Assembly: GCA_012512865.1 (NCBI GenBank)
Contig: JAAZDH010000222.1
Span: 1 to 5,683, forward strand
Reading direction: 5' to 3'
DNA length: 5,683 bases
DNA from: Clostridiaceae bacterium
GTDB taxonomy: Bacteria; Bacillota; Clostridia; Acetivibrionales; DUMC01
Shown here piece by piece: positions 1 to 5,379 of the stretch (positions within the stretch are counted from its first letter, which is position 1; every line of letters starts with the position of its first letter). Under the pieces are notes generated by a model. It was given only the letters and a program-made list of their open reading frames with translations. It searched no databases and had not been told where the DNA came from. Both the position numbers and the translations under genes were made by a program.

Positions 1-48
1 ATCATAAATGGGATCATATAAGAGTTAAATAAATAGTAAGGACAGGAA

Positions 49-78
49 TTAAGAATCATGTAAGAATCATGTGATAAT
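49..78 (+). promoter_or_regulatory. Candidate extended -10 promoter (sigma-A type) upstream of fliF
   Basis: GATAAT at 73-78 matches TATAAT at five of six positions and is preceded by TGT at 70-72, giving an extended -10 (TGn) arrangement. An 18-bp spacer upstream lies TTAAGA (49-54), which matches TTGACA at four of six positions. Transcription would begin near 85, leaving a short leader before fliF. It overlaps the tandem repeats. AT-rich DNA gives such matches by chance, and the operon may instead be read from a promoter further upstream, so this is tentative. Confidence 0.25.
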
Positions 79-80
79 CA
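50..80 (+). repeat. 11-bp direct tandem repeat, two perfect copies plus a degenerate third
   Basis: TAAGAATCATG occurs at 50-60 and again immediately at 61-71. The next nine bases, TGATAATCA (72-80), match the first nine positions of the unit with two mismatches. The period of 11 bp is close to one helical turn, so a protein bound to each copy would sit on the same DNA face. It may equally be a simple slippage duplication. Confidence 0.6.
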
Positions 81-126
81 AACAGGGATGAGAGCAGGAT
101 TAACGGAGTAACTAAAATATAAACGT

Positions 127-135
127 AGGATGGTG
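127..135 (+). promoter_or_regulatory. fliF ribosome binding site
   Basis: AGGATGGTG resembles the AGGAGGTG consensus with one interrupting base. AGGA (127-130) lies 10 nt before the TTG at 141, and GGTG (132-135) lies 5 nt before it. From the ATG at 147 the distances become 16 and 11 nt. Spacing therefore favours TTG at 141, but the ATG two codons downstream is not excluded. Confidence 0.55.
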
Positions 136-140
136 CAATT

Positions 141-1736
141 TTGAATATGCCTGGGATATTGACCAAGTGGTTGAACCAGTTTAAAGAATTCTGGCAAAGG
201 CTTGATAAATCTCAGAAAAAACGTATTTTAATAACTTCCGGCATTGCTGTTATAACCGTTGTGCTTGGTGTTGTGGCATTGACAAGACCTACATATGTTA
301 CGCTTGTGAGTAATTTAAGTACGAAAGAAATCGGTGAGATGAGTGCAATATTATCGGAAAACAATATACCGCATAGCTTGAAAGATGGTGGGACAAGCAT
401 TGTAGTAAATGCAAATGACAACGGCAAGGCCCAGATTGTACTTGCACAGAATGGTTATCCCAAGGGAGGCATTACTTTTGAAGATGCAATTAGCATGATA
501 GGGATTACTACAACGGAAAGCGACAGGAAACAAATATGGAAACAGCAACAGGCAAATGACATAGCGAAAAAGCTCATGTCCCATGATAGTATTGAATATG
601 CGGAAGTGAGCCTGGCTTTGCCCGAGCAGACCGTGTTCCTGACCTCGGACAAAAAGGAATACCTGCCGACGGCGTATGTCATGGTTAAACCCAAAACAAG
701 GCTTACACCGGAACAAGTGGAAGGAATTGTTTTAATGGTTTCAAAAAGCGTGGAGAGATTAGACCCGGAAAATGTCACCGTCGTGGATAACAACCTTAAT
801 GTATTAAACAAGCACATGAAGGACGACATGATTTCAACGGCAAACAGCCAGGAAGAGCTTAGGACCAAGAAAGCCCGGGAACTCGAAGAAAAAGTGTATA
901 ATTACTTCAGCGTGGGGCAGAATGACAGCTTCGACACAATAAGGGTGGTGGCCACTCCCTTCTTGGATTTTGACAGGTTGAAGATGCAGTCAAAAACCAT
1001 TTCAAACCCTCCCGGCATGGATGGAGGTGCCATTATCAGCAGCGAAGAAATAATAGAAAAATCCGAAAATGCAGCAGCTGGCGCAGTTCCCGGGACTGAT
1101 ACCAATCCCGGCGAAACAACTTCCCCGTCATACTTGCTGGGAACGGGAGGCGAGTCGAGCTACGATTTACGAGAAAGAAGGCACAATTTTGCTTATGATG
1201 AGACCTTGACCGAGCAGGAAAGGGCAATCGGGTACCTGGTAGCTGAGAAATCAACGATGGCAATTTCGTTATGGTTCGGGAGAAATGTCAGGGATGAGAG
1301 CAAGCTTTCGGATGATTTTTTATCACAGGTTAGAATTGCGGAAAGTGCAGCAACAGGCATCCCCGTGGAAAACATTACGGTCAATAAATACAAGCTTGCT
1401 GCCCCCGAAGATGTGCAAAAGAAGACGGCAGATGTCGTAAAGGAAATTTTAAGCGATTACGGGCTTTTCATAATTTTGTTCCTACTGACAACGGGAATAC
1501 TTATTGCCATGTTTACCGCAAGGAAGCATGCGGTAGAGGAGGATATAGCATCAATGGAAGCTGCTGTTGCGTTGCAGGGAATTCCAGATCGTGAACTTGA
1601 GAAAGAATCCATAAAAGAAATCGAGCTTGAAGTGAAATCGGAGATTTTAAAACAAATTGACAAGGTTATAAAAGAAAAACCCGAAGCTGTTGCACAGCTA
1701 TTGCGAAGCTGGCTTTCTGAAGATTGGGAAGCCTAG
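141..1736 (+). CDS. fliF: Flagellar MS-ring protein FliF
   Basis: FliF builds the MS ring, the membrane platform that surrounds the export gate and carries the rotor. The 531-residue length fits the family. A basic cytoplasmic N-terminus is followed by a first membrane helix at about 28-48 (ILITSGIAVITVV...). A large extracytoplasmic region follows, with YscJ/FliF ring-building domains at about 52-220 and the ring/beta-collar domain at about 240-430. That domain contains a low-complexity Gly/Ser/Thr/Glu loop near 290-340. The second membrane helix is at about 441-459. The cytoplasmic tail ends in the FliG-binding motif KPEAVAQLLRSWLSEDW (about 513-529). The protein has no cysteine. The start is TTG at 141, chosen on ribosome-site spacing; ATG at 147 would remove two residues. 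The stop TAG is inside the fliG ribosome binding site, which implies coupled translation. An in-frame internal ATG at 1554 with a strong upstream AGGAGG is discussed in the findings. Confidence 0.97.
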   Translation: MNMPGILTKWLNQFKEFWQRLDKSQKKRILITSGIAVITVVLGVVALTRPTYVTLVSNLSTKEIGEMSAILSENNIPHSLKDGGTSIVVNANDNGKAQIVLAQNGYPKGGITFEDAISMIGITTTESDRKQIWKQQQANDIAKKLMSHDSIEYAEVSLALPEQTVFLTSDKKEYLPTAYVMVKPKTRLTPEQVEGIVLMVSKSVERLDPENVTVVDNNLNVLNKHMKDDMISTANSQEELRTKKARELEEKVYNYFSVGQNDSFDTIRVVATPFLDFDRLKMQSKTISNPPGMDGGAIISSEEIIEKSENAAAGAVPGTDTNPGETTSPSYLLGTGGESSYDLRERRHNFAYDETLTEQERAIGYLVAEKSTMAISLWFGRNVRDESKLSDDFLSQVRIAESAATGIPVENITVNKYKLAAPEDVQKKTADVVKEILSDYGLFIILFLLTTGILIAMFTARKHAVEEDIASMEAAVALQGIPDRELEKESIKEIELEVKSEILKQIDKVIKEKPEAVAQLLRSWLSEDWEA

Positions 1737-1742
1737 GAGGTG
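1735..1742 (+). promoter_or_regulatory. fliG ribosome binding site overlapping the fliF stop
   Basis: AGGAGGTG is a perfect Shine-Dalgarno sequence, 6 nt before the fliG ATG at 1749. Its first two bases are the last two bases of the fliF TAG stop (1734-1736). A ribosome terminating on fliF therefore sits on the fliG initiation site, which favours translational coupling of ring and rotor protein. Confidence 0.85.
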
Positions 1743-1748
1743 TGAAAA

Positions 1749-2762
1749 ATGGGCAGGGAGATAAAAGAACGAACCGGAAAAGAAAAAGCAGCCATGCTAT
1801 TAATTACCCTTGGCAGGGAAAGATCTTCAGAGATTTTCAAGCATCTGAAAGAAGATGAAATTGAGCAGCTTACGCTCGAAATAGCTAATATCAGGTTTGT
1901 AGAGCCTGAAGAAAAAGAACAGGTGCTGGAAGAGTTCCACCAAATATGCCTTGCCCAGGAATATATTTCAGAAGGTGGAATCAGTTATGCCAAGGAATTA
2001 CTGGAAAGCGCGGTAGGAAGCCAGAAAGCAATGGAGATTATCAACAGGCTGACAGCCTCCTTGCAAGTAAGGCCTTTTGATTTCGTAAGAAAAACTGATC
2101 CTTCGCAATTACTTAATTTTATTCAAAAAGAGCATCCACAGGTTATTGCACTAGTGCTGGCATATCTTAAACCGCAACAGGCTGCAGCCGTTTTGTCACA
2201 GCTTCCGCAGGATATACAGGCTGATGTTGCACGAAGGATTGCAATCATGGACAGGACATCGCCTGAAGTGATAAAAGAAGTTGAAAGAGTGCTGGAAAAT
2301 AATCTTTCGGCCCTTATAAAGGAGGATTATACCCAGGTAGGAGGGCTCCAGTCCATAGTAGATATTCTTAATCACGTAGATAGGGGAACGGAAAAATTTA
2401 TCATGGAGACACTTGAAATAAGAGACATCGAGTTGGCAGAAGAAATCAAGAAAAGGATGTTTGTATTTGAAGATATACTTACTCTTGATAACCGTGCAAT
2501 TCAAAGGTTCATACGGGAAGTTGACAATAACCAGTTGGCAATTGCGCTAAAAGGTGCCGGGGAGGATGTCCAGAAAGTAATATTTGCAAATATGTCCAAG
2601 CGGATGGCGGAAATGATAAAGGAAGACATGGAATACATGGGTCCTGTCCGGTTAAGGGATGTTGAAGAAGCCCAGCAGGGCATTGTCAATGTTATAAGAA
2701 AACTTGAAGAAGCAGGGGAGATAATTATTTCAAGGGGAGGAGCGGATGAAATTGTTATCTGA
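1749..2762 (+). CDS. fliG: Flagellar motor switch protein FliG
   Basis: FliG is the rotor protein that links FliF to FliM and takes torque from the stator at the cytoplasmic face of the MS ring. At 337 residues it has family length. The N-terminal FliF-binding domain spans about 1-105. The middle ARM domain carries the EHPQ motif (128-131). The Gly-Gly hinge is at 198-199, and the C-terminal domain has the MFVF motif at 237-240. By alignment from memory with E. coli FliG, the torque-related charged residues K264, R281, D288, D289 and R297 correspond to K268, R285, E292, D293 and R301. All charges are kept, with one Asp-to-Glu change, so the protein looks fully functional. The segment MGPVRL (297-302) is typical of the family. 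The start is fixed by the perfect ribosome site 6 nt upstream. The 3' end overlaps fliH by 17 nt. Confidence 0.98.
   Translation: MGREIKERTGKEKAAMLLITLGRERSSEIFKHLKEDEIEQLTLEIANIRFVEPEEKEQVLEEFHQICLAQEYISEGGISYAKELLESAVGSQKAMEIINRLTASLQVRPFDFVRKTDPSQLLNFIQKEHPQVIALVLAYLKPQQAAAVLSQLPQDIQADVARRIAIMDRTSPEVIKEVERVLENNLSALIKEDYTQVGGLQSIVDILNHVDRGTEKFIMETLEIRDIELAEEIKKRMFVFEDILTLDNRAIQRFIREVDNNQLAIALKGAGEDVQKVIFANMSKRMAEMIKEDMEYMGPVRLRDVEEAQQGIVNVIRKLEEAGEIIISRGGADEIVI
2734..2740 (+). promoter_or_regulatory. fliH ribosome binding site inside fliG
   Basis: GGGGAGG lies 5 nt before the fliH ATG at 2746 and is embedded in the last codons of fliG (SRGG). It supports the overlapping fliH start over any later methionine. 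Confidence 0.7.
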
Positions 2763-3528
2763 AAAGATAATAAAAAATTACAAGGTATGCCTTGGGAAAC
2801 CTTTCAAGGTAAGAGTAAGCAGGGACATGCTCGAGATTTGCAATGACAGTAGTGTTGTACATGAAAGCGTGGTTTCAATGGAGAAGCAGTGGAATTTTGG
2901 CATTGACCGCGCAAACGCCATGGAAATAATCGAGAGAGCTCAAAAAGAAGCGGATATTATTATAAATGAGGCGGAATCCGAAGCTTGCAGGATTATAAAA
3001 ATGGCAAAAGGTGAAGCCGAAAAATGTGCCAGGGAAATTGAGGAAGCAAGGCAGAAAGGCTACAACGACGGTTGCAATGAAGCAAAAACGAGGTACAAGA
3101 ATGTTTTAAAGGAAATAGAGACTTTAAGGAAGGAAGCGGTGAACGAATATAACAGGATGCTTAAGAATGCTGAAAACGATATGGTTGATATCATCCTTGC
3201 TATCACAAGAAAGATTTTGGGAGAAGAAGTATCCCGGGACAAGAGAGTTATTCTTAACCTTGTACGGGAAGCCATAGATGCCTGTTCATCAAAAAATAAC
3301 ATTGTATTAAAACTATCACCTTGTGATTATGATTATGTTATCAAGGAAACGGAAAAATTGGAGTACTTGTCGGAAGGTATAAAAAACCTGGAAATAATAA
3401 AAGACTATTCCTTGAAAGACGGGGATTGTATTGCTGAAACACCCTATGGATGCGTTGAAACCAGCATTCAAGTCAAGATGAACAAAATCGAAGATGCATT
3501 TAGAGAATGCCCGGTTCTCGTGGATTAA
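2746..3528 (+). CDS. fliH: Flagellar assembly protein FliH, ATPase regulator
   Basis: FliH binds the N-terminus of FliI, restrains its ATPase activity and docks the FliI-FliJ complex to the C ring. It is homologous to YscL/SctL and to peripheral-stalk subunits of rotary ATPases. The 260-residue product opens with LSEKIIKNYKV, a common FliH beginning. A long charged coiled-coil region spans about 55-145 and includes a GxxxG element at 105-109 (GYNDG). The C-terminal YscL/V-ATPase-E-like domain spans about 145-250, with DIILAITRKILGEE and the ending pattern GDCIAETPYGCVETS (226-240). It overlaps fliG by 17 nt and precedes fliI, as expected for the partner pair. The oddity is cysteine content: ten cysteines (15, 32, 81, 94, 110, 180, 193, 228, 236, 255), while the four other complete proteins here have none or one each. 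Sequence identity is weaker for this family, so position in the operon is an important part of the call. Confidence 0.93.
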   Translation: MKLLSEKIIKNYKVCLGKPFKVRVSRDMLEICNDSSVVHESVVSMEKQWNFGIDRANAMEIIERAQKEADIIINEAESEACRIIKMAKGEAEKCAREIEEARQKGYNDGCNEAKTRYKNVLKEIETLRKEAVNEYNRMLKNAENDMVDIILAITRKILGEEVSRDKRVILNLVREAIDACSSKNNIVLKLSPCDYDYVIKETEKLEYLSEGIKNLEIIKDYSLKDGDCIAETPYGCVETSIQVKMNKIEDAFRECPVLVD

Positions 3529-3552
3529 ACAACAAGGGTAAAAAATCATGCT

Positions 3553-3559
3553 AAGGAGG
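3553..3559 (+). promoter_or_regulatory. fliI ribosome binding site that decides the start
   Basis: AAGGAGG is a near-perfect Shine-Dalgarno sequence 9 nt before an in-frame TTG at 3569. It lies downstream of the ATG at 3548, so it would be coding (RRK) if that ATG were used. The ATG has only AAGGG (3534-3538) 9 nt upstream. This argues that translation begins at TTG 3569. Confidence 0.65.
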
Positions 3560-3568
3560 AAAAACAGG

Positions 3569-4882
3569 TTGGTTAAGGTTGACCTTAAAAAGTATAAAAG
3601 CATGCTTGATAAGATGAACCTTGCATTGTATACCGGAAAAGTTTCAAGGGTGGTGGGCCTGACTATCGAGTCAAGGGGGCCCGGGGTAAACATTGGAGAG
3701 CTTTGCAGCATATACACTGGAAAAACAAGCGCGGGAGTGTACGCAGAAGTTGTTGGATTTAAAGATAACATGGTAATCCTGATGCCATACGGTGACATGC
3801 ATGGGATTGGGCCTGGAAGCCTGGTGGTTTCTGAAGGTAAAACGTTGCAAGTAAATGTTGGAAATCATCTTATAGGCCGGGTCATCGACGGACTAGGAAA
3901 TCCCCTGGATGGTAAAAAAATAAATGGAAAAGGGGAAGCCTATCCTGTAACAAATTTTCCCCCCCATCCATTAAAGAGAAAAAGGATCACGCAACCAATG
4001 CCCCTGGGGGTGAAGGCGATTGACGGGTTGTTGACGGTAGGAAAGGGGCAGAGGATAGGTATTTTTTCAGGCAGCGGGGTTGGCAAGAGCACGTTGCTCG
4101 GTATGATTGCACAAAATGCCAGGGCAGACGTAAACGTAATAGCCCTTATCGGGGAAAGGGGAAGAGAAGTCAGGGAGTTTATTGAAAGGGACCTGGGCGA
4201 AGACGGTTTGAACAGGTCGGTTGTCGTAGCGGCAACATCTGACCAGCCAGCGCTGATAAGGATAAAAGGTGCATTTTTGGCAACTTCCATAGCTGAATAC
4301 TTCAGGGATAAAGGAATGCATGTATTGTTGATGATGGATTCCCTGACAAGATTTGCAATGGCCCAGAGAGAAGTTGGCCTTGCCATTGGTGAGCCGCCGG
4401 TGTCAAGGGGGTATACTCCCTCAGTATTCAGCCTGATACCCAAATTATTGGAAAGAGCCGGTACTTCCGATCCAGGTTCAATTACAGCAATTTATACCGT
4501 ACTGGTGGATGGAGATGATCTCATGGAACCTGTTACAGATACTGCAAGGGGAACATTGGATGGCCATATTGTATTATCAAGGGATTTAGCCAATAGAAAT
4601 CATTTTCCGGCAATTGACATTCTATCAAGCGTAAGCAGGGTAATGCCGCATATAATCGATGAAGAGCATGGCAGACTGGCAGGAAGAATAAAGGAAGTTA
4701 TGGCGGTTTATAAAGATGCTGAAGATTTAATAAATATTGGAGCTTATGCCAGGGGAAGCAATGAAAAGATAGACTATGCAATAAAATCAATCGATAATAT
4801 AAATGGCTTTTTAAGGCAGGGAATAAATGAAAGATACACTTTTGAAGAAGTATTAGATTTAATGGGTAAGGTGCTGGATTGA
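3569..4882 (+). CDS. fliI: Flagellum-specific export ATPase FliI
   Basis: FliI is the hexameric ATPase of flagellar type III export, related to F1 alpha/beta subunits and SctN. It uses ATP to help deliver chaperone-substrate complexes to the export gate. From TTG 3569 the protein has 437 residues, the usual family length. An N-terminal beta-barrel domain (about 15-90) is followed by PPHPLKRKRI (131-140) and the catalytic domain. Walker A is GSGVGKST (168-175). The catalytic glutamate is E196 in GERGRE. Walker B is VLLMMD, ending at D257. The ATP synthase alpha/beta signature is PAIDILSSVS (347-356), followed by R357 at the arginine-finger position. The C-terminus LRQGINERYTFEEVLDLMGKV is typical. 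A longer form from ATG 3548 would add seven residues (MLRRKNR), but the ribosome site favours 3569. The stop overlaps fliJ by one base. A C7 run at 3959-3965 encodes the two prolines. Confidence 0.96.
   Translation: MVKVDLKKYKSMLDKMNLALYTGKVSRVVGLTIESRGPGVNIGELCSIYTGKTSAGVYAEVVGFKDNMVILMPYGDMHGIGPGSLVVSEGKTLQVNVGNHLIGRVIDGLGNPLDGKKINGKGEAYPVTNFPPHPLKRKRITQPMPLGVKAIDGLLTVGKGQRIGIFSGSGVGKSTLLGMIAQNARADVNVIALIGERGREVREFIERDLGEDGLNRSVVVAATSDQPALIRIKGAFLATSIAEYFRDKGMHVLLMMDSLTRFAMAQREVGLAIGEPPVSRGYTPSVFSLIPKLLERAGTSDPGSITAIYTVLVDGDDLMEPVTDTARGTLDGHIVLSRDLANRNHFPAIDILSSVSRVMPHIIDEEHGRLAGRIKEVMAVYKDAEDLINIGAYARGSNEKIDYAIKSIDNINGFLRQGINERYTFEEVLDLMGKVLD
4868..4873 (+). promoter_or_regulatory. fliJ ribosome binding site
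   Basis: AAGGTG inside the last codons of fliI lies 8 nt before the ATG at 4882. A TTG one codon earlier (4879) is also in frame, but the ATG in the TGATG stop-start overlap gives the standard MKKFKF beginning and better spacing. Confidence 0.6.
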
Positions 4883-5331
4883 TGAAAAAATTCAAATTTA
4901 AGCTGGAAACGCTATTGAACATCAAAATACAAGAAGAGGATTTAAAAAGAATAGAGTTGGCTGCAGAAATTGAAAGGCTTAATCGTGAAATTGCAAAGAT
5001 GGATTTACTGGTTAGAGAAAAAAATGAAAAAATTGATGATTACAAGAGGCTTTTAAACTTAAGCATTACTGCAAGCAAAATAAAGGAATACAATTATTAT
5101 ATCTTGAAACTAAACCAGAAAATAGAAGAACAGGGATTGTACATAAAAATTGTTGAAGAAAATGTCGATAAAATACGTAGTGAGTTAATAGAGATATCGC
5201 GGGAAAGAAAAATATTGGAGAAATTAAGGGCGAAAAAGCTTGATGCTTATAGGAAAGAATTAGCAAGAGAAGAACAAAAGGTAATTGATGAAATAGTAAG
5301 CTACAGGTATAACCCTGGCTTGACGGGATAA
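4882..5331 (+). CDS. fliJ: Flagellar export protein FliJ
   Basis: FliJ is the coiled-coil stalk of the export ATPase, resembling the gamma subunit of F1. It fits into the FliI hexamer, contacts the export gate protein FlhA and helps recycle chaperones. The 149-residue product fits the family. It begins with FKFKLETLLNIK (about 4-15), the usual FliJ opening, and is almost entirely charged heptad-like helix with Glu/Lys/Ile/Leu, consistent with an antiparallel two-helix coiled coil. The C-terminal segment LEKLRAKKLDAYRKELAREE (112-131) is a family-typical stretch. There are no membrane segments and no cysteines. It follows fliI directly through a TGATG overlap, so the two are probably translated in a coupled manner. 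The sequence is low in complexity, so operon position strengthens the identification. Confidence 0.93.
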   Translation: MKKFKFKLETLLNIKIQEEDLKRIELAAEIERLNREIAKMDLLVREKNEKIDDYKRLLNLSITASKIKEYNYYILKLNQKIEEQGLYIKIVEENVDKIRSELIEISRERKILEKLRAKKLDAYRKELAREEQKVIDEIVSYRYNPGLTG

Positions 5332-5341
5332 GACTGCCAGG
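5314..5341 (+). other. Small inverted repeat spanning the fliJ stop
   Basis: CCTGGC (5314-5319) and GCCAGG (5336-5341) are perfect inverted copies separated by 16 nt and flank the fliJ TAA (5329-5331). Pairing of AA (5311-5312) with TT (5342-5343) could extend the stem across one bulged C. No T-run follows, so it does not look like an intrinsic terminator, and the stem is short enough to be chance. Confidence 0.25.
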
Positions 5342-5379
5342 TTGGAGAATGGAAAGATAAAATAGCAAGGGTAAAAAAA

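Larger units (their letters stand above)
1..140 (+). other. Non-coding leader upstream of fliF
   Basis: No reading frame of useful length occurs here. All three plus-strand frames meet stops early (TAA at 5-7, 19-21 and 30-32), so no tail of a typical upstream fliE gene is recognisable. The stretch is AT-rich and holds the 11-bp tandem repeats, a weak candidate promoter and the fliF ribosome binding site. In many Firmicutes fliE lies just upstream of fliF with a short gap, so this leader may separate fliE from fliF, but the upstream gene lies outside the window. Confidence 0.6.

Noticed and set aside
88..111. Seven-codon leader peptide (ATG at 88 to TAA at 109-111)
   Set aside because: There is no convincing ribosome site, no repeated regulatory codons and no attenuator-like hairpin before fliF.
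1..140. Sigma-D/FliA-type flagellar promoter in the leader
   Set aside because: No TAAA with a suitably spaced GCCGATAT-like element was found, and hook-basal-body operons are usually not driven by that factor.
351..716. Antisense open frames opposite fliF, fliG, fliH, fliI and fliJ, such as minus-strand 351-716 and 3940-4443
   Set aside because: They lie wholly within strongly recognised plus-strand genes, show no recognisable domain and have compositions expected of reverse-complement shadows.
2618..2639. Internal start in fliG: AAAGGAAG (2618-2625) followed by in-frame ATG at 2637
   Set aside because: The bases encode the conserved KEDMEYMGPVR torque-helix segment, so coding constraint explains them, and a 41-residue fragment would split the C-terminal domain.
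3914..3920. A7 run in fliI as a programmed frameshift site
   Set aside because: Seven A residues are common in such AT-rich genes, no stimulatory structure was visible, and the FliI frame continues normally with conserved sequence on both sides.
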